Assembly (NCBI GenBank): GCA_905221605.1 | Contig: CAJNDS010002324.1 | Span: forward strand, 1,095,001-1,157,000 | DNA: 62,000 nt | Source of the DNA: Symbiodinium natans | Lineage: Eukaryota; Sar; Dinophyceae; Suessiales; Symbiodiniaceae | Reading direction: 5' to 3' | Shown here: piece after piece, positions 1 through 11,490 of the stretch | Layout: the number at the start of each line of letters is the position of its first letter | How positions within the stretch are numbered: position 1 is the first letter of the stretch | The notes under the pieces: generated by a model | Seen by the model: the letters and a program-made list of their open reading frames with translations, nothing else | The model's database searches: none | Told to the model about the DNA's origin: nothing | Translations under genes and position numbers: made by a program

Positions 1-84
1 CTCGCTTTGAACAAGTCATCAGCTGTGGGCGCAGGTACAAGGAGAAAATCAAAGCCAAGGACTTCGCCATGTCTCCCTCCCCCC

Positions 85-182
85 CAAATCCTAAACCCTA
101 ACCCTAAACCCTAACCCTAAACCCTAAACCCTGAAAGCAATAGCACCTAAACCCCAAAACCTAAACCCTAAACACTAAACCC
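85..182. repeat. Interstitial telomere-like repeats (CCCTAAA)n, degenerate
   Basis: Degenerate copies of the heptamer CCCTAAA, the complement of the TTTAGGG telomere repeat, fill this stretch. The array stops within about 15 bases of a possible helical exon, so it probably lies in an intron. Confidence 0.85.
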
Positions 183-192
183 TAAACTCTAG

Positions 193-271
193 CCCTCTCA
201 AGCTGCTTGACAAGGACGCAAAAATCAGCTCCCTGGAGACGGCCCTGGAGCGACTGAGGGAGAAGGCGGAA
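193..271 (+). CDS. Possible coiled-coil exon (fragment)
   Basis: After a TAG acceptor-like site the + strand reads LKLLDKDAKISSLETALERL, continuing into REKA. This has the charged and leucine spacing of a coiled coil. The frame is not open far on either side, as expected for a small exon between introns. No family is recognisable and the parent gene cannot be traced from this window edge. Confidence 0.3.
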
Positions 272-875
272 AATCAAATACATGGGGGTTTCCGAGAACA
301 GGGGGTACCCCGGAAGCTGTTTGGGGGCATTGAGGCTTTCTCGAGCACATTCTTCCTTCGCTGTTCTTTCCATTCCAGAAGCTTTTTGATGCCAGGCTCG
401 CCACATGGAGGGCTCCATGCGCCAGGATGCACAGCAGCCCCGGTCCTAGAGGATTCCACAGCACCTGAGTCTGGGTCTGGGTCGTGCTGCACATGGCTAG
501 CTTACAGAGCTTACAGACATCGGCAGTTGGCGTGCCGCCAACACATGACCACCCATACCGCTGACATCTGCCATGAGCGTTTCGTGCATTGCTGGATGCT
601 GATGGGGGGGAGGGGGGCGGGAGGGGGGGGGGAATTAGGGGAAGGGGGAGGGGCAATTTTCTTTTCAGAAGGGCGGTGGGGGTGAATCGAATTGGGGGCG
701 GGTTATGTAATCACACACCACAGCAACAAGAAGCTAGCGTCTATCGCCCCTGGCTGAAACTTGGGGGCTATTTCTCTTGATTCATGTTTTAATATCAGCT
801 GGCCTTCAAGTGGTTTGGCACGAATTGAGTTGAATTCAGCGTTGAAACGCCGTTGCGAAAGTTATCATCTCACGT

Positions 876-976
876 TATACCCTAAACCCTAAACCCTAAA
901 CCCTAAACCCTAAACCCTAAACCCTAAACCCTAAACCCTAAGCCCTAAGCTCTAAACCCTAAACCCTAAACCCTAG
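876..976. repeat. Interstitial telomere-like array (CCCTAAA)n
   Basis: About 14 near-perfect heptamer units. It is followed by a unique ~85-base segment that recurs at about 1285 after the next array, giving a repeating module of telomere array plus unique block. Confidence 0.9.
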
Positions 977-1048
977 TCGTGTAGTGCGAAGCCTGAAAGA
1001 GCAGGCACCAAGCGCGCGCAAGCACAGCCGCGTGCAGGGCTATTACAA

Positions 1049-1290
1049 AAAACCCTAAACCCGAAACCCTAAACCCTGAACCCTAAACCCTAAACCCTAG
1101 ACCCATAAACCCTAAACCCATGTAAACCCTAAACCCATCTAAACCCTAAACCCATCTAAACCCTAAACCCATCTAAACCCTAAACCCATCTAAACCCTAA
1201 ACCCATCTAAACCCTAAACCCTAAACCCTAAACCCTAAACCCTAAACCCTAAACCCTAAACCCTAAACCCTAAACCCTAAACCCTAGTCG
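1049..1290. repeat. Interstitial telomere-like array with CCCATCTAAA variant
   Basis: Heptamers CCCTAAA alternate with CCCATCTAAA-type variants at about 1130-1210, then become perfect. The segment after the array (from about 1285) duplicates the segment after the previous array (from about 974). Confidence 0.9.
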
Positions 1291-1359
1291 TATAGTGCGA
1301 AGCCTGAAAAAAAGAGCAGGCGCCAAAGCGCGCGCAAGCACAACCGCGTGCAGGGCTAT

Positions 1360-1441
1360 TAAAACAAAACCCTAAACCCTAAGCCCTAAACCCTAAACCC
1401 GAAACCCTAAACCCTATACTCTAAACCCTAAACCCTAAACC
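1360..1441. repeat. Interstitial telomere-like array, degenerate
   Basis: Degenerate CCCTAAA units follow the second copy of the duplicated ~85-base block. From here to about 2640 I see only AT-rich simple sequence (ATT/TTA runs near 1555-1660, ATATAC runs near 1780-1880) and no supportable gene. Confidence 0.8.
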
Positions 1442-2646
1442 TACATAGTTGGTGCTTGCCGAGGCTCGCCATCGATGTCGCGGTCCTTTCGACGGAGCTA
1501 CACCACGCCCAGGCTGCGGAGCTGAGCTGCGCTCCCTGACGTAGGTCGGTTACTACTTTCATTATGATTACGATTATTATTATTATTCTAATTGTTATTC
1601 TTCTTCTGATTATCACTATTATGGTTATTTTTATTACCATTATTTTTATTATCACTTGAGAGTTTGTGGTTTGTTCCTGGAGGCGGGCTCGATGCCAGAG
1701 GAGAATCTCGGCCTTCGGGGGCAGCTTGCGCAGGCAGGAACACATCCCTCGGACGTCATTTGAAGTAGGGGCTTCTTGTTGTACATATACATATATGAAA
1801 AAATAGAAAAACTTCAAAAAAAGTAAAGAAATGAATAAATAAATGAATAATTGTACATATATACATATACACATATATCACCAATAGCAGCAACTTCAGC
1901 CCTAACCTCATATGACATCTCAGCAGCGGTCCTGCCAGGCCCTTGCTTCCGCCGACGAGATGAAGAGGCCGGCCGCAGCCCCGCTGGGTAGACTGAGACG
2001 AATGTCTACAGTGGGTGTCATCTTGGGGCTACAAGAGGAATAAACACCCTACTTCACATGAAGCCGTATGTCTATAGAGTCTATGTATCTACAAAGTTCA
2101 TGCTCTTTCACTCATTAATTCCCCTTGTCTGCATCACTTCAATCAGGTTTAGAGGGCATAAGTTGACCAAGTGCATACCTGGGGCGTCTGTAGTTTCGTT
2201 TGGCGTTCTGGGGCTTCGGCAAGGAACCCAAGCGTCGCTTAGCGTCTTCACAGGAGGTGTCTTCAGGCTGTTGCACCTGCATGCAGGTGATCCCGTCGTT
2301 AGTTGCCCATCTTATGCTTAGCATATATGCCTATCACGACTTTGGGTATCTGCATATATGTATATACTCCCGGACGTGATGTTAAGTATGAATCGCGTGC
2401 TGTGATTTTGAGTTGTCTCGACCTGCGCGATCCGTGTTGTTTGTGCAGGTGGCAGCATGTGTAGATGGACGGAAAGTGACATGAGCTGAGAGCAGTTTTA
2501 GAGCCACATCTATCTGCGTTCTAGATGTGGGTCACGTACAACAGCAAAGCGCACATCCGTCAGCATCTTCAGATTGGATATAAGACTTCTCGACCTAGAC
2601 TTTGACATGTCGCCCCGCACGTGAGCTGGGAAGCCACGATCCATAG

Positions 2647-3000
2647 ATGCCCTCGAAGACGAGGGAAGCGGGACATGCGGGAGTCTGCCATGCGGAAGCG
2701 GTAGCGTGCCTCCAGAAGGTTTTTGCAAAGAACAACACTGGCTTCGGGTCTGACAGCACGGATCAGAACATCGACCCGGGGAATCTGCAGTATGGCGAGA
2801 TCACATACCAAGGCATGCAGCCTCTGTATAGCGCCCTGGAGCTTGGGCAAGGCGATGTCTTCTATGATCTGGGCTGTGGGGTTGGGAAGCTGGTCCTCTA
2901 CGTGGCCTTACGGGGCGATGCCTCGCGCTCCGTGGGGCTAGAGGTCGGCCAGCGCCGCTTTCTGCTGGCAGAGGGGGCGCGCAGCTCGCTGGACGAGGAC
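2647..3000 (+). CDS. DOT1-like histone lysine methyltransferase, exon with SAM-binding motif (partial)
   Basis: The frame contains YGEITYQGMQPLY, then DVFYDLGCGVGKLVLYVAL, then SVGLEVGQRR. That is the order found in DOT1-type (H3K79) methyltransferases: a YGE(I/L) element, the class I SAM-binding motif I (D-L-G-C/S-G-V-G-K) and the acidic end of strand 2. DOT1 enzymes methylate a lysine in the nucleosome core in the nucleus; whether this one does is inference. The frame stays open to 3048, but the tail after about residue 110 looks non-conserved and the exon probably ends near 2960-3010. The ATG at 2647 directly follows a TAG that could be a splice acceptor, so it may not be the real start. 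Downstream catalytic exons were not identified. Confidence 0.72.
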
Positions 3001-3257
3001 TCCTCTGCGGACGCGGACATGACAAGTTCAAAAATCTGTGGAGAATAAAGTATACTGCATGGTGTACTTGACTACATTCTATTCTTTACCATACTGCACT
3101 AGATTATATCATATTGTCTGCACGCTGCTGCACGCTGCTCTCTTTCGGTGGGCTGCCTCGCGGGCTGCTTGTAGGAGCTTGACTCCCAGAAGAAAGCGGG
3201 CAAGTCCCAGTCCTCAGCGACGGAGTACAAGTTCATGCTCCTGGCTCGCAGAATGAC

Positions 3258-3366
3258 GTTAGGGTCTTGGGTTTAGGGGTGTAGGGGTTTGGGGCTTAGG
3301 GGTTTAGGGGTTTAGGGGTTTTGGGGTTTAGGGGTTTAGGGGTTTAGGGGCTTAGGGGTTTAGGAT
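3258..3366. repeat. Telomere-like variant array (TTTAGGGG)n
   Basis: Octamer variant of the telomere repeat on the + strand (GGGGTTTA), opposite in orientation to the arrays upstream. Confidence 0.8.
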
Positions 3367-3544
3367 AGGCAATGAATGATAGTGAACGATAGATACTGTA
3401 ATGAATCGGAGGCTCTGTTAGAGTAGGGACGCAACAAACCCGAACGCCCTAAGCGCCCTAAACGCCCTAAACACCCTAAACCTTAGCCCTGCTTTTTCTT
3501 TTCCATGTCTCCTAGCACCTCAAGGCTGGCCGACATCAGCAGGC

Positions 3545-3607
3545 CAGGGAGAGCGGAGAGCTGGCGGAGAGCTGGCGGAGAGCTGGCGGAGAGCTGGCGG
3601 AGAGCTG
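3545..3607. repeat. 12-bp minisatellite (GCTGGCGGAGAG)
   Basis: About five tandem copies of a 12-base unit. Confidence 0.8.
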
Positions 3608-3667
3608 TAGTAGCAGGGGTGCAGCATGGTAGCAGCACGTAGGAGTGGGAGTGGGAGTGGAGTGGGA

Positions 3668-3842
3668 GAGGGAGTAGGCGTCGTCGTCGTCGTCATCATC
3701 ATCATCATCATCATAGTCGTAGTCGTGTCGTAGTCATGTCGTAGTCGTGGTCGTGGTGGTGGTGGTGGTGTTGGTGGTCGTGGTGGTCGTGGTGGTCGTG
3801 GTGGTCGTGGTGGTCGTGGTGGTCGTGGTGGTCGTGGTGCAA
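3668..3842. repeat. GTC/GTG trinucleotide and 9-bp GTCGTGGTG repeat
   Basis: A (GTC)n/(ATC)n trinucleotide run grades into perfect 9-base units from about 3770. Reverse-strand proline/arginine reading frames here are repeat artefacts. Confidence 0.85.
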
Positions 3843-3844
3843 GT

Positions 3845-6800
3845 GGAAGTGGTCGTTGCTGCCAGGCACCGCTACCTGGATCCAACTGATGCTCAGCTTC
3901 GCATACAGTGATTTTTGCGGCGTTGTTTTTGTTTCACTTGTGTGTTGCCAGGGCCGAAGCTTGCATTGCTTGGTATCGTGGTGTTCAGGTCGCTGTCCTG
4001 ACCAACCTCTGCATGGACATGGGAGTCCAAAGCCGGACGGTCAATTGCCTTCTGCGTTGCCCCTCCTTCAGGACTCGGCACAGTAGCAGAGCATGATACA
4101 CTGACAGCGCGCGGCTGTGATGCTGAGCCAGGCGTTTGGTGAGCATCACTCCACTTCTGCATTCAAGGCAAGTGCACATGTGACTTCACACGACCAGCTG
4201 AATGTGACTCACCGGTTCGAGATTCCCCTGCCATATCCAACCCTCTGTTCTGGACATCTGCACATCACACAAGCTCTGCACAACACAAAACCTTCCAACA
4301 CAGTTTCTCGTGGGCAAGCAGTTGCTGTGGAGTCAGTCAGTTGGTAGGAGCACTTTCGTCTTCGCGTGTGCGGCGCCTCTTCATATCTCCCAACACAACT
4401 CCCCAAACTCGGCAGGCTGAAGTTGGTGCGCTCTGTCCTGGTCTCCTGTACCTGGGCCAAAGTGTCGGCGTGGCAGGCGCATGAGCCCAGCCGTTCGCAA
4501 GCGGCCATGAGCCGACAGTAACCCGAAGCACTGCCCCGCGTTTGCCCGCGTTTCCCCCCCGTTTCCCCGCCTGCCAGGTTTACGATGTGCTGCCGCCGCA
4601 GGATGGGGCAAACTTCCAGTCCAGAGTAGACCCGAAATTCGAATCCTACACCCTGAACAAGCAGGGTCTTTTTTGAGCACTTGGGCCCTGACCCATGGTG
4701 AGCCCCGTTGGGCTTCAAGGAGCCACTGGCCCGTTCTTTCATCACCACGCCGACGGTCATCAAGCGGTGCACCAGCGCATCGGCCCTGAAGAGGCCAGCA
4801 GGGGGTGTGGATGGGGATGTCCCCCCATATACTCTAACAGTCCTTAATGGGACGTGTACATCCCAAAAGAAAAGGGCCCATGAGCTACCATGAGGTGTCA
4901 AGGCTAGGCGGGTCACGTGTTCTACACTGATTCGAACCTGTCGCAGGCGTGGTGTTCCTCGGCTGCACACTTGGGGGCACTACTCTGACCATTATTATTA
5001 CAACTGCTTCGATACAGCTACTGCTGCCATAGGTTGCGTTTATCAATGTCTGAGCGTTCCTTGTTGGATCAGGGAGAATTCGCTGCATGACACACGTCGC
5101 AGAAGTCTGACGTTACTGCGATGGAGACGGAGTAAGCCGAGGAGTTGATGCTGTCACCGGCGCGGACTGAAAAGAAGGCCTGGAAATCAGCATACTGTAG
5201 CATACTGACTGCAGCTCTTTCACCTGCATCGGTTCCTGCTGCCCATCCAGGACACACTACCTCCATTGTTGGGCTCGCAAAGTTTGCGGAGGGCTGGTGC
5301 AAGAAGTTTGCCTGCAAGCAGGCACGGAGCGGTCTTGCTTGCTTCTCGCCTTCGCCTCCTGCCACTTGCAGGCGTAGCATGACATCTGTGAAGCGGAGCG
5401 CTCTGACCCTGACTCAGATGGGCCAGCCACAATCATTGTAGCGTGTCAGTTGGCGAGCCTACATTGCAGTGGCTGCCAGGCGCCTGAGCTCCAATATGGA
5501 GCCTGCTACGGAAGAGCCTACCAAGTAGGTTGCGAGTGGTTTCAACGGCTTTCCTTTGGGTCCAAAGCACGGCCCGCGCGAATCATCTTGGAGGATTGCA
5601 ACCAGAGATGCGCTGCAGCTACAAGGCTCTGGCTGTTACGCAGTCATTGCGAAGCAGATGGCACCGTCGCAGCTTCTTCGGGCCGTTTCCTGTCTGAGAA
5701 CATTGCTTGTGAATTCATTCGGGCGCGCTGCTGCAAAGGAAAACGCATCCAGTAGTTGCCGAGGAGTCAAGCATTGTTCGATTGCCTTTGCAGCTTCGCG
5801 CTTTGACACCTGTCCACCGAGACATGTGTGAGAAATAGTCTAAACAGATGGGCAACGTGCCTCTGTGCATGGTTAGATTCAAGACAGCCCGCTTTTTGCT
5901 CTGAAGCAAGATGTTCGAGGATCCTACTTGTGTGTTGCAAGAGCTGTCATGCTGTAGTGCGTAGGCTGAGCCTGCTTTGCAAAGGAGACTGTGGTGGAGT
6001 GGAACTGAGTGTGTTAAGATGCTTTATGTTTGGCCTGCAGCATATGTATCTCTTGGCTCGTCAACTAAGCCCATCTCGCCACGTCAAAGCAGGTCGCGGA
6101 AGTAGGCTTGCAGCACCTTAAACAAGGACTGCAACACTGTCCATTGTGCTGGCCAGCGTCTGTGCCATTGTGCGGCACCAGACGAGAGTTCACAGGGGGA
6201 CAAAGCGCACTGAAGCTGGCTTGACCTTTGGACCCAATGTCGAGTGTCACCATTTTTGGAAAGTCATCTAATTGAGTCGTAGCAGGCCTGCCATGCTTAT
6301 GCGTGGATTTTTCTATTCTTCGGATAGCCTTGTCGCACGAACAGTGTGAATCTCTTGCTGAGAACAACTGAAAGAGATCCTGCCAGCAAGCAGTAGAGGC
6401 ATGGCTGCTGTATGCTGCTGTTGGCATGGCTGATCGGACCACAGTAGGATTCGACAGATGATCCAATGACACGGGCAGGCAGATTCGTGACATCACAGCC
6501 ACGCGCCCGGCTGCTGAAGTTCCTGCTCTAAAAGAGCAAGCCCACAACATATTTTGGATAATATGCATCTTGTTTTGCAAGAAAAGATTATAGTATTCTA
6601 TTGTATTTCACTACATTATATTATCTATAGTGTTCACCACCGACCTTCAGAGCTCTCGTGCAGAAATTCGCCTTCTCGTCGGCCGCGGACCAACGGATCA
6701 TCTCCGAACAGCGGATCAAGGCTGCCGACCGTGGATTCTAGAGTTTATTGCTTTTCGGAGGGGGGATTTGCTTCCTACCTCCGCTTCCAAGCCCCTCAAA

Positions 6801-7030
6801 ACCCCCTTGCAAAGCTCCGAAAACCTTTGCAAAGTCTCCCGTGAGAGGAGCTGGAGGAGCTCTTGGGCAAGAAGGCAGAGGCACCTGCAAGGGATGTTTC
6901 GAAGGTTTTGGGGTTTAGGGTTTAGGGTTTAGGGTTCAGGGTTTGGGGTTTAGGGTAGCGGGTAGTTTAAGGTTTGGGGGGGAGGGGAGGGGGTTCGTCC
7001 GTGAAGCGGTTTAGGGTTTAGGGGGGCTTC
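3845..7030. other. No recognisable gene
   Basis: Reading frames of 60-250 codons exist on both strands, but none shows a family motif, a heptad pattern or splice-compatible exon ends I could defend. A TTTAGGG array lies at 6907-6955. The stretch is probably introns, untranslated or intergenic DNA. Confidence 0.4.
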
Positions 7031-7035
7031 TGGGG

Positions 7036-7346
7036 CTTCCTGTTGCCAGGAGAGCGAGAAGCTGGCGACAGAGAGCCAGCGCATCAACGAGGAGCAAGAG
7101 CAGGCCTGTTGAACTCCATCTATATTAGCATATATATATATATATATATATTGTACGTATGAATACTATATGTTTCGATATTCTGTGTGTTATGTGCATG
7201 GTACGTGCAGTATAGATGTATCTATATACATGATCTTTTATCAGTGCTTTGGGTTCCTGAGTCAGCCATCTTTTTGGCACTTGGAGGTTCGTCGTGACGT
7301 TGCGGAGCTGGAGCAGCAGAGCCGATCATTTCTGGAGGAGCCTCTG
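7036..7346 (+). CDS. Coiled-coil exons (fragments of an unidentified gene)
   Basis: Two helical segments are visible: ESEKLATESQRINEEQEQAC at about 7050-7110, after a CCAGGAG acceptor-like site, and LEVRRDVAELEQQSRSFLEE at about 7282-7342. An AT-rich block with a (TA)n run (7128-7152) lies between them and is probably intronic. Composition and heptad spacing suggest a long coiled-coil protein built from small exons. No family is recognisable. The telomere-like array just upstream (6907-6955) fits the intron-filler pattern seen elsewhere in the window. Confidence 0.35.
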
Positions 7347-7540
7347 ACCCTGGGGCCTTGCGCAGTTGTAGCGTTTAGGGTTTAGGGTCGTTGAGTCTTG
7401 AGGTTCCCTAGGCGTGGACGGAAGACCAACGAAGAACCGGAGCAACACTGGGAGCCCTGAGCCCGCCAAGCCTTGGGCCCCAAACCTCTTAACTGCCTCA
7501 AACAGCGCAGAGTACGCCCCGAGATGCCTCGACCTCTGCT

Positions 7541-7555
7541 GCCATTTTGGCTCGA
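7541..7555 (+). other. Possible dinoflagellate spliced-leader relic
   Basis: The 13 bases GCCATTTTGGCTC match the core of the conserved dinoflagellate spliced leader, followed by GAAG where the leader has AAG. Relics of this kind arise when trans-spliced mRNA is reinserted in the genome. A 13-base chance match in 62 kb is unlikely but not excluded, and there is no donor site here, so it is not an SL RNA gene. Confidence 0.35.
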
Positions 7556-7679
7556 AGCTGCCTGTCACCCACCGAGTTGGCGGCAACACTTACGCGCAGA
7601 GCTCGGGCCTCAGGTTGGAGGAAGGTGCGCAGAGATGCACAGGCACAGACATGTGGAGGTACCATTGTGTTTTGGTGGC

Positions 7680-7698
7680 ACATATATATATATATATG

Positions 7699-7730
<32 letters not shown>

Positions 7731-7960
7731 TATATGTATGGATATATGTATATGTACGTATATATATATATATGTATGTATGTATGTATGTATGCATGCA
7801 TGCATGCATGCATGTATGTATGTATGTATGTATGTATGTATGTATGTATGTATGTATGTATGTATGTATGTATGTATGTATGTATGTATGTATGTATGTA
7901 TGTATGTATGTATGTATGTATGTGTATATATGTATATGTTAAATAAATGCATAAATAAAT
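7680..7960. repeat. AT-rich microsatellites (TA)n and (TATG)n
   Basis: A (TATATG)/(TA)n block grades into a long (TGTA)n tetranucleotide run at about 7770-7925 with a short TGCA interruption. Open frames of tyrosine/methionine/cysteine on one strand and threonine/histidine/isoleucine on the other are artefacts. From here to 9200 I see no supportable gene. Confidence 0.95.
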
Positions 7961-9221
7961 AAAGAAAGAAAATGAATATATCATTATATATATATATAGA
8001 TATGTGGCATATACAGTTGTTGTGACTGCGATTATGGTGATCCTTTTTGAGGCTTTGGTTGGTTTAGGGGCCGGGCAGGGGTTGGGGTCCAGTGTGATCT
8101 TGGGTTGGGTTTGCACAGAGAGAGGCTCTGACTGCTCACTGTGAGCACTGGAGCGTACCAGAAATTCGGGAGGTTGCTTTTTGTTGGGCATGATCTTTGG
8201 CATCAAGACATGGGACCTTGACTTGAAAAGCGTCTTTTGGGGATCCCTTTGCTTCTGTGTGCGAGGCCACTCTGTACTATTGCATCTTCGCCACCGCTTC
8301 TGCGGAGGCGTGGGCTTTGAAGCTAAGGGCTTAGGGGTTTTGCAGCTCCAGTGGAGAGCGGCATGGCATGTAGTGTTGGGACATGAAGCCACTCTTCGCT
8401 CAGAAAGGCACGGGCAAACAGACTGCAAGACACAGCCAACTTCAAAGTCGCAACGTCGCAGAAAAAAAAACAGGGCTGCGGCACTGTCAGAATTTCGACA
8501 GCTACTGCCCAGCTCCACTGCGTCGCATGCAGTGGCTGCAACGATCCTTGTGGTGCTTATTGAAGCTTATAGGGTTGTAGCTCAGTTTATGGGTGTTAGG
8601 TCTTCGGGGTTCATGGGTCACGTGCTTGCCAATGCCCATGGCCAGGCAGCCTATAAATACAGAAAAAAAACTAAATGAATCAAAATGAATAAGCACATGA
8701 TATATATATATATATATATATATCGCATGCATATGCTTTGATGAGGTTCGGTTTTGTACTCCGGGGATTCTGAAGCCTGTTTCATTTGTCTGCTGTTCTC
8801 CGCCCGCCTGCCTGATTCCGACTGTTCGAGTGAGTTTGCGGGGGGTTGAATTGTCTCCTACGTGCGAATTGGATTGGAGGTTGATACTCAGCGTACACTG
8901 CACCTGAGCAATGAACTCGAGTTCATATACAAGCAACATGTGGCGTGCTCAGAGTCTTTGGCGAACATACGCCAGTGAAGTGGCTGTAGCTCTGTGGTGG
9001 CGACAAGGTCTGTGGCCGTGGAGGGAGACTTCTTCTCTCAGGCGGGGCATCTGCAATTCGGAATCTCAGGTCTACGCAGGAGCTGTGCATCTTTTCATCT
9101 TAGTGGCTTGAGGCATGGACTTTCCTCGTGTCCGCCCGCCTTGAGCTGACCTTGTTCCTGGCAGCTCTACTGGCAGGGTGCCCTGAGGTCTGCTCCATTC
9201 CCTTCCCAATCCGGGCCATGT

Positions 9222-9340
9222 GCAGTCGCATCCGAGGCCCACTTCTTGCTGTTTGGCAATTCCACTCCTCAGAAGACGAAGCACAAGAGCGGCAAGGTGA
9301 CTTTGATGCAGTTCCTGAGAGGTGCTTCCACAAATAAGGA
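9222..9340 (+). CDS. Exon candidate of unknown protein
   Basis: The + strand reads ASEAHFLLFGNSTPQKTKHK and continues SGKVTLMQFLRGASTNK, giving an uninterrupted basic segment with plausible exon ends. I do not recognise the family. A short helical segment (EAALAEAVRN) near 9563 could belong to the same gene. The segment between shows no defensible coding signal. Confidence 0.33.
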
Positions 9341-9996
9341 TATCCAGAGCAGATCTCGAAGCCACCCGAAACACTAAGTGTCAGGAGGCTTACCCAGTTG
9401 CGGCGCAGCACTTCACCTCTGCGAAGGCGGGGGCCTCAGTCGAGACTCGAGGGCGTGCAGCCTTCGGGTCCCCCTTCGAAAACACGAAAAGGGTCTGAAG
9501 CTGTACCCTCTGATGTCCTGAGCCCGCAACCTTGGGGGGGGTTACTTACTGTACTGCTGAGGATGTTGAGGCTGCGCTGGCGGAAGCCGTTCGAAACAAT
9601 CAATGCAAGCAGGCCGGGCGCCAGGATTCAGGGAACGAGTTTTTGGTCAGATTTTTCGCAAACTGACCCTATGAACATGGGTGCTCTCGTGAATTGTGAA
9701 GGGCTTCAGGTTTTCCAGTTGGCTACCACCCACCCCTTAAGACATGGCAAGCCCTGCTGGGAGCATCGTGAAGCATCGCTCCCATGCTTTGAGCCAAGAG
9801 GTCCCCCGGTCCCCCAATAGGTCCCAAGGGGGCAAGCTGGAATGATGGGCCTGTCGTTGGTGCAATCTTTAGATCCCCAATCAGTTCTTTTGTGGAATTC
9901 GCGGGTGGTTTGGGGGTCTAAGGGGGTTTAAAGGTTAGAGTTTACACACACTTCAGGCGTAGGGCTTGGTGGGGTTTGGATAAGTGCTATAACGCC

Positions 9997-10706
9997 TCCA
10001 GACGAAGGTCCTGGCTGCATGGGCCGCTATGAAGAAGTTCAACGACTATTCCATTTCCGTCCCCTTGGTGAGCGCCTGAGCATGGCCGGGTTTTTACTTT
10101 ATCCCAATTCCGTCAGGGAAACCCGAAACCCTAAACCCTAAACCCTAACCCTCAACCCTCAGCCAGGGGTGTGTGGCTGTACACGACGGTGTGAGGCAAG
10201 CGTCGTGGAAGCCATGCAGAAGTGCAAGAAGGCCACCGGAGTAAGCCAACAACGCGCCCTGTACTGTGCCAGTCTTGGTTGTAGATGTCAAATTTGGACC
10301 ATTTTTTTGCGAAGCCGCCTGTCACAGCGGCCTGCAACATTCAGAGAGCCTGGGAGGATGGGGAGTACATTTTGCGAACCTGGGCTGCATAAGCCAAACC
10401 TGGGCGACCGTATTCCGAGAGCAGTGAAGCTGAGGAGAGACGTGCAACTACCTGAATCGGAAAGGCCGCCCTCCTAGCCTCCCTTTCTTTGGTCAGGGGA
10501 GTCAAGGAAGGCCAGCTAAGGGGCCCTCATCCGGCTTCAGGTTCAAACAACAGCGGTGTGGTCAATGCTGCTAGCTCAGTACAACGGTGCCAGGGAACGC
10601 GTGCTCCCAACCCAGAACGCTCCACAAACCCAGAACGACAAGGACTTGCTGGAGTCGTTGGCCAAGCGTCCGGAGCTTCGTTTCAGAGGTCGTTCGCGAG
10701 CATCCG
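9997..10706 (+). CDS. Exon candidates of unknown protein
   Basis: Two segments look coding: QTKVLAAWAAMKKFNDYSIS at about 10000-10060, and NDKDLLESLAKRPELRFRGR at about 10635-10695. A degenerate telomere-like array lies between them (10126-10160) and another immediately follows (10722-10771), consistent with intron filler. The family is unknown. Confidence 0.3.
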
Positions 10707-10721
10707 TGAGTCTAGATCCTA

Positions 10722-10771
10722 AACCCTAAACCCTAAACCCTAAACCTTAAACCCTAAACCCTAACCCCCAA
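10722..10771. repeat. Interstitial telomere-like array (CCCTAAA)n
   Basis: Seven or so heptamers begin about 15 bases after an exon-like segment. Confidence 0.85.
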
Positions 10772-10909
10772 ACCAGCTTCCCCCAGCCTCAGGTCATGAC
10801 TCTGACTTCGTCGAGCGTCTCCTTGTGGCTCTGCCATCGACAGGTGGGGGCCCCAGTTAAGCCAAAAACTGTATCTGGGCAGTATAAAATATGAAAAGAG
10901 ATGCTATCG

Positions 10910-11025
10910 ATCGATCTATCTATCTATCTATCTATCTATATATATGTATATATATATATATATATATTCTATTATATAAGACTCTCACTCTCTCTCTCTC
11001 TCTATATATATATAGAGTATATAAC
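10910..11025. repeat. Composite microsatellite (TCTA)n, (TA)n, (CT)n
   Basis: Three adjacent simple repeats in an AT-rich stretch with no coding signal. Confidence 0.9.
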
Positions 11026-11139
11026 ATATAGTAAATATCACATATTATATGAATATAAGTAAATAGATACACTTTTTCATATTCTATTTCAATTCTCAGA
11101 CACAACCTGCGATATATCTAGACCCCGCCCCACCAAGCC

Positions 11140-11490
11140 CTCTCGCGAAGGATTTGTCTTGGACAGCCGCAGCTACGAGATCCTCACCAACATGCACTTC
11201 ACGTGCGGCGCCCGCTTGCTCGTCATCTCACGGCAGATGACATCTCCACTAGGACTAGCTTCGGAGGGTACCAAATGAACCATCATGAACCATGCAGGAT
11301 GCGTAACTTCGAGCTGGTGGACCTCGTGGTCGCGCAGGCAAAGGCTGCCCAGGCCGGAAACTTGTGTTCAGTGACTCTGGGGGGCCGCAGACAGATGCGC
11401 CGCTTCCGCGATGCTGCCTTTGTAGGTGCCACTGACCACTCGCACCTCCATTGTGCTGATCAAGACGGCGCTGAAGACGCAGAATTTTAA
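11140..11490 (+). CDS. Exon candidates of unknown protein
   Basis: Two overlapping candidates in different frames imply a splice between them. The first reads EGFVLDSRSYEILTNMHFTC then GARLLVISRQ (about 11148-11235). The second reads RNFELVDLVVAQAKAAQAGN (about 11302-11361). Amino-acid make-up is protein-like, but I do not recognise a family. Confidence 0.3.
   Translation, partial: LSRRICLGQPQLRDPHQHALHVRRPLARHLTADDISTRTSFGGYQMNHHEPCRMRNFELVDLVVAQAKAAQAGNLCSVTLGGRRQMRRFRDAAFVGATDHSHLHCADQDGAEDAEF

Noticed and set aside
4209-4970. A 253-codon reverse-strand reading frame
   Set aside because: No motif, biased composition or splice-compatible context. Every supported gene is on the + strand, so it is more likely chance in GC-moderate DNA.
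4905-4990. tRNA-like B box (GGTTCGAATC on the reverse strand)
   Set aside because: The T-arm stem does not pair and no A box or acceptor stem can be built.
7498-8518. Tyrosine/isoleucine/histidine-rich proteins near 7.6-7.9 kb
   Set aside because: They translate TA and TGTA microsatellites. Several overlapping frames on both strands show the same artefact.
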